DNA from: Euwallacea fornicatus
Taxonomy: Eukaryota > Arthropoda > Insecta > Coleoptera > Curculionidae
Assembly (NCBI RefSeq): GCF_040115645.1
Contig: NW_027096048.1
Location: 496,001-560,000, forward strand
Length of the DNA stretch: 64,000 nucleotides
Direction of reading: 5' to 3'
Part shown: one piece after another, positions 38,366 through 52,445 of the stretch
How positions within the stretch are numbered: position 1 is the stretch's first letter
How the letters are laid out: every line of letters starts with the position of its first letter
Notes under the pieces: generated by a model
Told to the model about the DNA's origin: nothing
Database searches by the model: none
The model's input: the letters and a program-made list of their open reading frames with translations, nothing else
Program-made: the position numbers and the translations under genes

Positions 38366-40653
38366 TGTGCTCAAACACACCACTTGTGTGACTTTTCAAA
38401 CTTTGAAGCTCGATAACATCGGCAAATGAGGACCAAATTTGTTAAACAAAGTGTCAAATTAATCAGATCGACGAGATCTTTAACATGACACAACACATCA
38501 GAATTGCATCTTGTTGAACTTCCAAGAAAAATAGTACTTTATGTGCTCAAACACACAACTTGTGTGACTTTTCAAATTTTGAAGCTCGATAACATCGGCA
38601 AATGAGGACCAAATTTGTTAAACAAAGTGTCAAATTAATCAGATCGACGAGATCTTTAACATGACACAACACATCAGAATTGCATCTTGTTGAACTTCCA
38701 AGAAAAATAGTACTTTATGTGCTCAAACACACAACTTGTGTGACTTTTCAAACTTTGAAGCTCGATAACATCGGCAAATGAGGATCAAATTTGTTAAACA
38801 GAGTGTCAAATTAATCAGCTCGACGAGATCTTTAACATGACACAACACATCAGAATTGCATCTTGTTGAACTTCCAAGAAAAATAGTACTTTATGTGCTC
38901 AAACACACAACTTGTGTGACTTTTCAAACTTTGAAGCTCGATAACATCGGCAAATGAGGACCATATTTGTTAAACAAAGTGTCAAATTAATCAGCTCGAC
39001 GAGATCTTTAACATGACACAACACATCAGAATTGCATCTTGTTGAACTTCCAAGAAAAATAGTACTTTATGTGCTCAAACACACAACTTGTGTGACTTTT
39101 CAAACTTTGAAGCTCGATAACTTCGGCAAATGAGGACCAAATTTGTTAAACAGAGTGTCAAATTAATCAGATCGACGAGATCTTTAACATGACACAACAC
39201 ATCAGAATTGCATCTTGTTGAACTTCCAAGAAAAATAGTACTTTATGTGCTCAAACACACCACTTGTGTGACTTTTCAAACTTTGAAGCTCGATAACATC
39301 GGCAAATGAGGACCATATTTGTTAAACAAAGTGTCAAATTAATCAGCTCGACGAGATCTTTAACATGACACAACACATCAGAATTGCATCTTGTTGAACT
39401 TCCAAGAAAAATAGTACTTTATGTGCTCAAACACACAACTTGTGTGACTTTTCAAATTTTGAAGCTCGATAACATCGGCAAATGAGGACCAAATTTGTTA
39501 AACAAAGTGTCAAATTAATCAGATCGACGAGATCTTTAACATGACACAACACATCAGAATTGCATCTTGTTGAACTTCCAAGAAAAATAGTACTTTATGT
39601 GCTCAAACACACAACTTGTGTGACTTTTCAAACTTAGAAGCTCGATAACTTCGGCAAATGAGGACCAAATTTGTTAAACAAAGTGTCAAATTAATCAGCT
39701 CGACGAGATCTTTAACATGACACAAAACATCAGAATTGCATCTTGTTGAACTTCCAAGAAAAATAGTACTTTATGTGCTCAAACACACCACTTGTGTGAC
39801 TTTTCAAACTTTGAAGCTCGATAACATCGGCAAATGAGGACCATATTTGTTAAACAAAGTGTCAAATTAATCAGCTCGACGAGATCTTTAACATGACACA
39901 ACACATCAGAATTGCATCTTGTTGAACTTCCAAGAAAAATAGTACTTTATGTGCTCAAACACACAACTTGTGTGACTTTTCAAACTTTGAAGCTCGATAA
40001 CTTCGGCAAATGAGGACCAAATTTGTTAAACAGAGTGTCAAATTAATCAGATCGACGAGATCTTTAACATGACACAACACATCAGAATTGCATCTTGTTG
40101 AACTTCCAAGAAAAATAGTACTTTATGTGCTCAAACACACAACTTGTGTGACTTTTCAAACTTTGAAGCTCGATAACTTCGGCAAATGAGGACCATATTT
40201 GTTAAACAAAGTGTCAAATTAATCAGCTCGACGAGATCTTTAACATGACACAACACATCAGAATTGCATCTTGTTGAACTTCCAAGAAAAATAGTACTTT
40301 ATGTGCTCAAACACACAACTTGTGTGACTTTTCAAACTTTGAAGCTCGATAACATCGGCAAATGAGGACCATATTTGTTAAACAAAGTGTCAAATTAATC
40401 AGCTCGACGAGATCTTTAACATGACACAACACATCAGAATTGCATCTTGTTGAACTTCCAAGAAAAATAGTACTTTATGTGCTCAAACACACAACTTGTG
40501 TGACTTTTCAAACTTTGAAGCTCGATAACTTCGGCAAATGAGGACCATATTTGTTAAACAAAGTGTCAAATTAATCAGCTCGACGAGATCTTTAACATGA
40601 CACAACACATCAGAATTGCATCTTGTTGAACTTCCAAGAAAAATAGTACTTTA
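38366..40653 (+). repeat. Array segment, monomers 219-231
   Basis: Order chimera(c16,a53,a84,a102)-1-6-5-2-4-1-7-4-2-5(t53)-5-5(t53). The 4-1-7-4-2 run at 39246-40125 returns ten monomers later at 41006-41885. Confidence 0.85.
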
Positions 40654-40829
40654 TGTGCTCAAACACACAACTTGTGTGACTTTTCAAACTTTGAAGCTCG
40701 ATAACATCGGCAAATGAGGACCATATTTGTTAAACAAAGTGTCAAATTAATCAGCTCGACGAGATCTTTAACATGACACAACACATCAGAATTGCATCTT
40801 GTTGAACTTCCAAGAAAAATAGTACTTTA
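40126..40829 (+). repeat. Dimer duplication, 2 x 352 bp
   Basis: The pair T5(t53)-T5 at 40126-40477 is repeated at 40478-40829. T5 with t53 and a16 is found only here, so the dimer arose locally and was doubled. Confidence 0.88.
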
Positions 40830-41357
40830 TGTGCTCAAACACACAACTTGTGTGACTTTTCAAACTTTGAAGCTCGATAACTTCGGCAAATGAGGACCAA
40901 ATTTGTTAAACAGAGTGTCAAATTAATCAGATCGACGAGATCTTTAACATGACACAACACATCAGAATTGCATCTTGTTGAACTTCCAAGAAAAATAGTA
41001 CTTTATGTGCTCAAACACACCACTTGTGTGACTTTTCAAACTTTGAAGCTCGATAACATCGGCAAATGAGGACCATATTTGTTAAACAAAGTGTCAAATT
41101 AATCAGCTCGACGAGATCTTTAACATGACACAACACATCAGAATTGCATCTTGTTGAACTTCCAAGAAAAATAGTACTTTATGTGCTCAAACACACAACT
41201 TGTGTGACTTTTCAAATTTTGAAGCTCGATAACATCGGCAAATGAGGACCAAATTTGTTAAACAAAGTGTCAAATTAATCAGATCGACGAGATCTTTAAC
41301 ATGACACAACACATCAGAATTGCATCTTGTTGAACTTCCAAGAAAAATAGTACTTTA

Positions 41358-44300
41358 TGTGCTCAAACACACAACTTGTGTGACTTTTCAAACTTAGAAG
41401 CTCGATAACTTCGGCAAATGAGGACCAAATTTGTTAAACAAAGTGTCAAATTAATCAGCTCGACGAGATCTTTAACATGACACAAAACATCAGAATTGCA
41501 TCTTGTTGAACTTCCAAGAAAAATAGTACTTTATGTGCTCAAACACACCACTTGTGTGACTTTTCAAACTTTGAAGCTCGATAACATCGGCAAATGAGGA
41601 CCATATTTGTTAAACAAAGTGTCAAATTAATCAGCTCGACGAGATCTTTAACATGACACAACACATCAGAATTGCATCTTGTTGAACTTCCAAGAAAAAT
41701 AGTACTTTATGTGCTCAAACACACAACTTGTGTGACTTTTCAAACTTTGAAGCTCGATAACTTCGGCAAATGAGGACCAAATTTGTTAAACAGAGTGTCA
41801 AATTAATCAGATCGACGAGATCTTTAACATGACACAACACATCAGAATTGCATCTTGTTGAACTTCCAAGAAAAATAGTACTTTATGTGCTCAAACACAC
41901 AACTTGTGTGACTTTTCAAACTTTGAAGCTCGATAACTTCGGCAAATGAGGACCAAATTTGTTAAACAGAGTGTCAAATTAATCAGATCGACGAGATCTT
42001 TAACATGACACAACACATCAGAATTGCATCTTGTTGAACTTCCAAGAAAAATAGTACTTTATGTGCTCAAACACACCACTTGTGTGACTTTTCAAACTTT
42101 GAAGCTCGATAACATCGGCAAATGAGGACCATATTTGTTAAACAAAGTGTCAAATTAATCAGCTCGACGAGATCTTTAACATGACACAACACATCAGAAT
42201 TGCATCTTGTTGAACTTCCAAGAAAAATAGTACTTTATGTGCTCAAACACACAACTTGTGTGACTTTTCAAACTTTGAAGCTCGATAACTTCGGCAAATG
42301 AGGACCAAATTTGTTAAACAGAGTGTCAAATTAATCAGATCGACGAGATCTTTAACATGACACAACACATCAGAATTGCATCTTGTTGAACTTCCAAGAA
42401 AAATAGTACTTTATGTGCTCAAACACACAACTTGTGTGACTTTTCAAATTTTGAAGCTCGATAACATCGGCAAATGAGGACCAAATTTGTTAAACAAAGT
42501 GTCAAATTAATCAGATCGACGAGATCTTTAACATGACACAACACATCAGAATTGCATCTTGTTGAACTTCCAAGAAAAATAGTACTTTATGTGCTCAAAC
42601 ACACAACTTGTGTGACTTTTCAAATTTTGAAGCTCGATAACATCGGCAAATGAGGACCAAATTTGTTAAACAAAGTGTCAAATTAATCAGATCGACGAGA
42701 TCTTTAACATGACACAACACATCAGAATTGCATCTTGTTGAACTTCCAAGAAAAATAGTACTTTATGTGCTCAAACACACAACTTGTGTGAGTTATCAAA
42801 CTTTGAAGCTCGATAACTTCGGCAAATGAGGACCAAATTTGTTAAACAAAGTGTCAAATTAATCAGCTCGACGAGATCTTTAAGATGACACAACACATCA
42901 TGATTGCATCTTGTTGAACTTCCAAGAAAAATAGTACTTTATGTGCTCAAACACACAACTTGTGTGACTTTTCAAACTTTGAAGCTCGATAACATCGGCA
43001 AATGAGGATCAAATTTGTTAAACAGAGTGTCAAATTTATCAGCTCGGCGAGATTTTGAAGATGTCACAACACATCAGAATTGCATCTTGTTGAACTACCA
43101 AGAAAAATAGTACTTTATGTGCTCAAACACACAACTTGTGTGAGTTATCAAACTTTGAAGCTCGATAACTTCGGCAAATGAGGACCAAATTTGTTAAACA
43201 AAGTGTCAAATTAATCAGCTCGACGAGATCTTTAAGATGACACAACACATCATGATTGCATCTTGTTGAACTTCCAAGAAAAATAGTACTTTATGTGCTC
43301 AAACACACAACTTGTGTGACTTTTCAAACTTTGAAGCTCGATAACTTCGGCAAATGAGGACCAAATTTGTTAAACAGAGTGTCAAATTAATCAGATCGAC
43401 GAGATCTTTAACATGACACAACACATCAGAATTGCATCTTGTTGAACTTCCAAGCAAAATAGTACTTTATGTGCTCAAACACACAACTTGTGTGACTTTT
43501 CAAACTTTGAAGCTCGATAACATCGGCAAATGAGGATCAAATTTGTTAAACAGAGTGTCAAATTAATCAGATCGACGAGATCTTTAACATGACACAACAC
43601 ATCAGAATTGCATCTTGTTGAACTTCCAAGAAAAATAGTACTTTATGTGCTCAAACACACAACTTGTGTGACTTTTCAAACTTTGAAGCTCGATAACTTC
43701 GGCAAATGAGGACCAAATTTGTTAAACAGAGTGTCAAATTAATCAGATCGACGAGATCTTTAACATGACACAACACATCAGAATTGCATCTTGTTGAACT
43801 TCCAAGAAAAATAGTACTTTATGTGCTCAAACACACAACTTGTGTGACTTTTCAAACTTTGAAGCTCGATAACATCGGCAAATGAGGATCAAATTTGTTA
43901 AACAGAGTGTCAAATTAATCAGCTCGACGAGATCTTTAACATGACACAACACATCAGAATTGCATCTTGTTGAACTTCCAAGAAAAATAGTACTTTATGT
44001 GCTCAAACACACCACTTGTGTGACTTTTCAAACTTTGAAGCTCGATAACATCGGCAAATGAGGACCATATTTGTTAAACAAAGTGTCAAATTAATCAGCT
44101 CGACGAGATCTTTAACATGACACAACACATCAGAATTGCATCTTGTTGAACTTCCAAGAAAAATAGTACTTTATGTGCTCAAACACACAACTTGTGTGAC
44201 TTTTCAAATTTTGAAGCTCGATAACATCGGCAAATGAGGACCAAATTTGTTAAACAAAGTGTCAAATTAATCAGATCGACGAGATCTTTAACATGACACA

Positions 44301-45405
44301 ACACATCAGAATTGCATCTTGTTGAACTTCCAAGAAAAATAGTACTTTATGTGCTCAAACACACAACTTGTGTGACTTTTCAAACTTTGAAGCTCGATAA
44401 CATCGGCAAATGAGGATCAAATTTGTTAAACAGAGTGTCAAATTAATCAGCTCGACGAGATCTTTAACATGACACAACACATCAGAATTGCATCTTGTTG
44501 AACTTCCAAGAAAAATAGTACTTTATGTGCTCAAACACACCACTTGTGTGACTTTTCAAACTTTGAAGCTCGATAACATCGGCAAATGAGGACCATATTT
44601 GTTAAACAAAGTGTCAAATTAATCAGCTCGACGAGATCTTTAACATGACACAACACATCAGAATTGCATCTTGTTGAACTTCCAAGAAAAATAGTACTTT
44701 ATGTGCTCAAACACACAACTTGTGTGACTTTTCAAACTTTGAAGCTCGATAACATCGGCAAATGAGGACCATATTTGTTAAACAAAGTGTCAAATTAATC
44801 AGCTCGACGAGATCTTTAACATGACACAACACATCAGAATTGCATCTTGTTGAACTTCCAAGAAAAATAGTACTTTATGTGCTCAAACACACAACTTGTG
44901 TGACTTTTCAAACTTTGAAGCTCGATAACTTCGGCAAATGAGGACCAAATTTGTTAAACAGAGTGTCAAATTAATCAGCTCGACGAGATCTTTAACATGA
45001 CACAACACATCAGAATTGCATCTTGTTGAACTTCCAAGAAAAATAGTACTTTATGTGCTCAAACACACCACTTGTGTGACTTTTCAAACTTTGAAGCTCG
45101 ATAACATCGGCAAATGAGGACCAAATTTGTTAAACAAAGTGTCAAATTAATCAGATCGACGAGATCTTTAACATGACACAACACATCAGAAGTGCATCTT
45201 GTTGAACTTCCAAGAAAAATAGTACTTTATGTGCTCAAACACACAACTTGTGTGACTTTTCAAACTTTGAAGCTCGATAACTTCGGCAAATGAGGACCAA
45301 ATTTGTTAAACAGAGTGTCAAATTAATCAGATCGACGAGATCTTTAACATGACACAACACATCAGAATTGCATCTTGTTGAACTTCCAAGAAAAATAGTA
45401 CTTTA
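41358..45405 (+). repeat. 23-monomer higher-order repeat, copy 1
   Basis: Monomers 236-258, order 7-4-2-2-4-2-1-1-10-chimera(6/9)-10-11-6'-2-6-4-1-6-4-5-2(c102)-chimera(c16,g139)-2, 4048 bp. The next 23 monomers repeat this order exactly. It is the longest tandem duplication in the window and the best candidate for a current HOR unit. Confidence 0.91.
42942..43117 (+). repeat. T6/T9 chimeric monomer
   Basis: Left part is T6 (a53, t68, g84) and right part is T9 (t96, g106, the 113-123 block, a156). The junction lies between sites 84 and 96. Identical chimeras at 46990-47165 and 54030-54205 are each flanked by T10 on both sides, so a single exchange was later copied. Confidence 0.93.
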
Positions 45406-48400
45406 TGTGCTCAAACACACAACTTGTGTGACTTTTCAAACTTAGAAGCTCGATAACTTCGGCAAATGAGGACCAAATTTGTTAAACAAAGTGTCAAATT
45501 AATCAGCTCGACGAGATCTTTAACATGACACAAAACATCAGAATTGCATCTTGTTGAACTTCCAAGAAAAATAGTACTTTATGTGCTCAAACACACCACT
45601 TGTGTGACTTTTCAAACTTTGAAGCTCGATAACATCGGCAAATGAGGACCATATTTGTTAAACAAAGTGTCAAATTAATCAGCTCGACGAGATCTTTAAC
45701 ATGACACAACACATCAGAATTGCATCTTGTTGAACTTCCAAGAAAAATAGTACTTTATGTGCTCAAACACACAACTTGTGTGACTTTTCAAACTTTGAAG
45801 CTCGATAACTTCGGCAAATGAGGACCAAATTTGTTAAACAGAGTGTCAAATTAATCAGATCGACGAGATCTTTAACATGACACAACACATCAGAATTGCA
45901 TCTTGTTGAACTTCCAAGAAAAATAGTACTTTATGTGCTCAAACACACAACTTGTGTGACTTTTCAAACTTTGAAGCTCGATAACTTCGGCAAATGAGGA
46001 CCAAATTTGTTAAACAGAGTGTCAAATTAATCAGATCGACGAGATCTTTAACATGACACAACACATCAGAATTGCATCTTGTTGAACTTCCAAGAAAAAT
46101 AGTACTTTATGTGCTCAAACACACCACTTGTGTGACTTTTCAAACTTTGAAGCTCGATAACATCGGCAAATTAGGACCATATTTGTTAAACAAAGTGTCA
46201 AATTAATCAGCTCGACGAGATCTTTAACATGACACAACACATCAGAATTGCATCTTGTTGAACTTCCAAGAAAAATAGTACTTTATGTGCTCAAACACAC
46301 AACTTGTGTGACTTTTCAAACTTTGAAGCTCGATAACTTCGGCAAATGAGGACCAAATTTGTTAAACAGAGTGTCAAATTAATCAGATCGACGAGATCTT
46401 TAACATGACACAACACATCAGAATTGCATCTTGTTGAACTTCCAAGAAAAATAGTACTTTATGTGCTCAAACACACAACTTGTGTGACTTTTCAAATTTT
46501 GAAGCTCGATAACATCGGCAAATGAGGACCAAATTTGTTAAACAAAGTGTCAAATTAATCAGATCGACGAGATCTTTAACATGACACAACACATCAGAAT
46601 TGCATCTTGTTGAACTTCCAAGAAAAATAGTACTTTATGTGCTCAAACACACAACTTGTGTGACTTTTCAAATTTTGAAGCTCGATAACATCGGCAAATG
46701 AGGACCAAATTTGTTAAACAAAGTGTCAAATTAATCAGATCGACGAGATCTTTAACATGACACAACACATCAGAATTGCATCTTGTTGAACTTCCAAGAA
46801 AAATAGTACTTTATGTGCTCAAACACACAACTTGTGTGAGTTATCAAACTTTGAAGCTCGATAACTTCGGCAAATGAGGACCAAATTTGTTAAACAAAGT
46901 GTCAAATTAATCAGCTCGACGAGATCTTTAAGATGACACAACACATCATGATTGCATCTTGTTGAACTTCCAAGAAAAATAGTACTTTATGTGCTCAAAC
47001 ACACAACTTGTGTGACTTTTCAAACTTTGAAGCTCGATAACATCGGCAAATGAGGATCAAATTTGTTAAACAGAGTGTCAAATTTATCAGCTCGGCGAGA
47101 TTTTGAAGATGTCACAACACATCAGAATTGCATCTTGTTGAACTACCAAGAAAAATAGTACTTTATGTGCTCAAACACACAACTTGTGTGAGTTATCAAA
47201 CTTTGAAGCTCGATAACTTCGGCAAATGAGGACCAAATTTGTTAAACAAAGTGTCAAATTAATCAGCTCGACGAGATCTTTAAGATGACACAACACATCA
47301 TGATTGCATCTTGTTGAACTTCCAAGAAAAATAGTACTTTATGTGCTCAAACACACAACTTGTGTGACTTTTCAAACTTTGAAGCTCGATAACTTCGGCA
47401 AATGAGGACCAAATTTGTTAAACAGAGTGTCAAATTAATCAGATCGACGAGATCTTTAACATGACACAACACATCAGAATTGCATCTTGTTGAACTTCCA
47501 AGCAAAATAGTACTTTATGTGCTCAAACACACAACTTGTGTGACTTTTCAAACTTTGAAGCTCGATAACATCGGCAAATGAGGATCAAATTTGTTAAACA
47601 GAGTGTCAAATTAATCAGATCGACGAGATCTTTAACATGACACAACACATCAGAATTGCATCTTGTTGAACTTCCAAGAAAAATAGTACTTTATGTGCTC
47701 AAACACACAACTTGTGTGACTTTTCAAACTTTGAAGCTCGATAACTTCGGCAAATGAGGACCAAATTTGTTAAACAGAGTGTCAAATTAATCAGATCGAC
47801 GAGATCTTTAACATGACACAACACATCAGAATTGCATCTTGTTGAACTTCCAAGAAAAATAGTACTTTATGTGCTCAAACACACAACTTGTGTGACTTTT
47901 CAAACTTTGAAGCTCGATAACATCGGCAAATGAGGATCAAATTTGTTAAACAGAGTGTCAAATTAATCAGCTCGACGAGATCTTTAACATGACACAACAC
48001 ATCAGAATTGCATCTTGTTGAACTTCCAAGAAAAATAGTACTTTATGTGCTCAAACACACCACTTGTGTGACTTTTCAAACTTTGAAGCTCGATAACATC
48101 GGCAAATGAGGACCATATTTGTTAAACAAAGTGTCAAATTAATCAGCTCGACGAGATCTTTAACATGACACAACACATCAGAATTGCATCTTGTTGAACT
48201 TCCAAGAAAAATAGTACTTTATGTGCTCAAACACACAACTTGTGTGACTTTTCAAATTTTGAAGCTCGATAACATCGGCAAATGAGGACCAAATTTGTTA
48301 AACAAAGTGTCAAATTAATCAGATCGACGAGATCTTTAACATGACACAACACATCAGAATTGCATCTTGTTGAACTTCCAAGAAAAATAGTACTTTATGT

Positions 48401-49453
48401 GCTCAAACACACAACTTGTGTGACTTTTCAAACTTTGAAGCTCGATAACATCGGCAAATGAGGATCAAATTTGTTAAACAGAGTGTCAAATTAATCAGCT
48501 CGACGAGATCTTTAACATGACACAACACATCAGAATTGCATCTTGTTGAACTTCCAAGAAAAATAGTACTTTATGTGCTCAAACACACCACTTGTGTGAC
48601 TTTTCAAACTTTGAAGCTCGATAACATCGGCAAATGAGGACCATATTTGTTAAACAAAGTGTCAAATTAATCAGCTCGACGAGATCTTTAACATGACACA
48701 ACACATCAGAATTGCATCTTGTTGAACTTCCAAGAAAAATAGTACTTTATGTGCTCAAACACACAACTTGTGTGACTTTTCAAACTTTGAAGCTCGATAA
48801 CATCGGCAAATGAGGACCATATTTGTTAAACAAAGTGTCAAATTAATCAGCTCGACGAGATCTTTAACATGACACAACACATCAGAATTGCATCTTGTTG
48901 AACTTCCAAGAAAAATAGTACTTTATGTGCTCAAACACACAACTTGTGTGACTTTTCAAACTTTGAAGCTCGATAACTTCGGCAAATGAGGACCAAATTT
49001 GTTAAACAGAGTGTCAAATTAATCAGCTCGACGAGATCTTTAACATGACACAACACATCAGAATTGCATCTTGTTGAACTTCCAAGAAAAATAGTACTTT
49101 ATGTGCTCAAACACACCACTTGTGTGACTTTTCAAACTTTGAAGCTCGATAACATCGGCAAATGAGGACCAAATTTGTTAAACAAAGTGTCAAATTAATC
49201 AGATCGACGAGATCTTTAACATGACACAACACATCAGAAGTGCATCTTGTTGAACTTCCAAGAAAAATAGTACTTTATGTGCTCAAACACACAACTTGTG
49301 TGACTTTTCAAACTTTGAAGCTCGATAACTTCGGCAAATGAGGACCAAATTTGTTAAACAGAGTGTCAAATTAATCAGATCGACGAGATCTTTAACATGA
49401 CACAACACATCAGAATTGCATCTTGTTGAACTTCCAAGAAAAATAGTACTTTA
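45406..49453 (+). repeat. 23-monomer higher-order repeat, copy 2
   Basis: Monomers 259-281, same order as 41358-45405 at an offset of 4048 bp. A private t63 (AAATTAGG, 46172) marks this copy and is absent from copy 1 at the matching site. After the last T2 the order changes to T8 in place of T7, which fixes the right boundary. Confidence 0.91.
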
Positions 49454-51565
49454 TGTGCTCAAACACACAACTTGTGTGACTTTTCAAACTTTGAAGCTCG
49501 ATAACTTCGGAAAATGAGGACCAAATTTGTTAAACAAAGTGTCAAATTAATCAGCTCGACGAGATTTTGAAGATGTCACAACACATCAGAATTGCATCTT
49601 GTTGAACTTCCAAGAAAAATAGTACTTTATGTGCTCAAACACACAACTTGTGTGACTTTTCAAACTTTGAAGCTCGATAACTTCGGCAAATGAGGACCAA
49701 ATTTGTTAAACAGAGTGTCAAATTAATCAGATCGACGAGATCTTTAACATGACACAACACATCAGAATTGCATCTTGTTGAACTTCCAAGAAAAATAGTA
49801 CTTTATGTGCTCAAACACACAACTTGTGTGACTTTTCAAATTTTGAAGCTCGATAACATCGGCAAATGAGGACCAAATTTGTTAAACAAAGTGTCAAATT
49901 AATCAGATCGACGAGATCTTTAACATGACACAACACATCAGAATTGCATCTTGTTGAACTTCCAAGAAAAATAGTACTTTATGTGCTCAAACACACAACT
50001 TGTGTGACTTTTCAAACTTTGAAGCTCGATAACTTCGGAAAATGAGGACCAAATTTGTTAAACAAAGTGTCAAATTAATCAGCTCGACGAGATTTTGAAG
50101 ATGTCACAACACATCAGAATTGCATCTTGTTGAACTTCCAAGACAAATAGTACTTTATGTGCTCAAACACACAACTTGTGTGAGTTATCAAACTTAGAAG
50201 CTCGATAACTTCGGCAAATGAGGACCAAATTTGTTAAACAAAGTGTCAAATTAATCAGCTCGACGAGATCTTTAACATGACACAAAACATCAGAATTGCA
50301 TCTTGTTGAACTTCCAAGAAAAATAGTACTTTATGTGCTCAAACACACAACTTGTGTGACTTTTCAAACTTTGAAGCTCGATAACATCGGCAAATGAGGA
50401 TCAAATTTGTTAAACAGAGTGTCAAATTAATCAGCTCGACGAGATCTTTAACATGACACAACACATCAGAATTGCATCTTGTTGAACTTCCAAGAAAAAT
50501 AGTACTTTATGTGCTCAAACACACCACTTGTGTGACTTTTCAAACTTTGAAGCTCGATAACATCGGCAAATGAGGACCATATTTGTTAAACAAAGTGTCA
50601 AATTAATCAGCTCGACGAGATCTTTAACATGACACAACACATCAGAATTGCATCTTGTTGAACTTCCAAGAAAAATAGTACTTTATGTGCTCAAACACAC
50701 AACTTGTGTGACTTTTCAAACTTTGAAGCTCGATAACATCGGCAAATGAGGACCATATTTGTTAAACAAAGTGTTAAATTAATCAGCTCGACGAGATCTT
50801 TAACATGACACAACACATCAGAATTGCATCTTGTTGAACTTCCAAGAAAAATAGTACTTTATGTGCTCAAACACACAACTTGTGTGACTTTTCAAACTTT
50901 GAAGCTCGATAACTTCGGCAAATGAGGACCAAATTTGTTAAACAGAGTGTCAAATTAATCAGATCGACGAGATCTTTAACATGACACAACACATCAGAAT
51001 TGCATCTTGTTGAACTTCCAAGAAAAATAGTACTTTATGTGCTCAAACACACAACTTGTGTGACTTTTCAAACTTTGAAGCTCGATAACTTCGGCAAATG
51101 AGGACCAAATTTGTTAAACAAAGTGTCAAATTAATCAGATCGACGAGATCTTTAACATGACACAACACATCAGAATTGCATCTTGTTGAACTTCCAAGAA
51201 AAATAGTACTTTATGTGCTCAAACACACAACTTGTGTGACTTTTCAAATTTTGAAGCTCGATAACATCGGCAAATGAGGACCAAATTTGTTAAACAAAGT
51301 GTCAAATTAATCAGATCGACGAGATCTTTAACATGACACAACACATCAGAATTGCATCTTGTTGAACTTCCAAGAAAAATAGTACTTTATGTGCTCAAAC
51401 ACACAACTTGTGTGACTTTTCAAACTTTGAAGCTCGATAACATCGGCAAATGAGGATCAAATTTGTTAAACAGAGTGTCAAATTAATCAGCTCGACGAGA
51501 TCTTTAACATGACACAACACATCAGAATTGCATCTTGTTGAACTTCCAAGAAAAATAGTACTTTA
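49102..51565 (+). repeat. 14-monomer block, copy 2 (offset 75 monomers)
   Basis: Monomers 280-293, matching 35902-38365. It overlaps the last two monomers of the 23-mer copy, the shared chimera(c16,g139)-2. That shared pair may have been the pairing site for the exchange that brought this block in. Confidence 0.86.
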
Positions 51566-52445
51566 TGTGCTCAAACACACCACTTGTGTGACTTTTCAAA
51601 CTTTGAAGCTCGATAACATCGGCAAATGAGGACCATATTTGTTAAACAAAGTGTCAAATTAATCAGCTCGACGAGATCTTTAACATGACACAACACATCA
51701 GAATTGCATCTTGTTGAACTTCCAAGAAAAATAGTACTTTATGTGCTCAAACACACAACTTGTGTGACTTTTCAAACTTTGAAGCTCGATAACATCGGCA
51801 AATGAGGACCATATTTGTTAAACAAAGTGTCAAATTAATCAGCTCGACGAGATCTTTAACATGACACAACACATCAGAATTGCATCTTGTTGAACTTCCA
51901 AGAAAAATAGTACTTTATGTGCTCAAACACACAACTTGTGTGACTTTTCAAACTTTGAAGCTCGATAACTTCGGCAAATGAGGACCAAATTTGTTAAACA
52001 GAGTGTCAAATTAATCAGATCGACGAGATCTTTAACATGACACAACACATCAGAATTGCATCTTGTTGAACTTCCAAGAAAAATAGTACTTTATGTGCTC
52101 AAACACACCACTTGTGTGACTTTTCAAACTTTGAAGCTCGATAACATCGGCAAATGAGGACCATATTTGTTAAACAAAGTGTCAAATTAATCAGCTCGAC
52201 GAGATCTTTAACATGACACAACACATCAGAATTGCATCTTGTTGAACTTCCAAGAAAAATAGTACTTTATGTGCTCAAACACACAACTTGTGTGACTTTT
52301 CAAATTTTGAAGCTCGATAACATCGGCAAATGAGGACCAAATTTGTTAAACAAAGTGTCAAATTAATCAGATCGACGAGATCTTTAACATGACACAACAC
52401 ATCAGAATTGCATCTTGTTGAACTTCCAAGAAAAATAGTACTTTA
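49454..52445 (+). repeat. 17-monomer insert between 23-mer copies
   Basis: Monomers 282-298: 8-2-1-8*-7*-6-4-5(t90)-2-13-1-6-4-5-2-4-1. It interrupts the 23-mer series, which resumes at 52446 with 7-4-2-2-4-2-1-1-10. Most of it derives from the 35902-38365 type of sequence. Confidence 0.85.

Noticed and set aside
46110..46285. Telomere-like word TTAGG at 46171
   Set aside because: A single private substitution in one T4 monomer; no tandem telomeric repeats are present.
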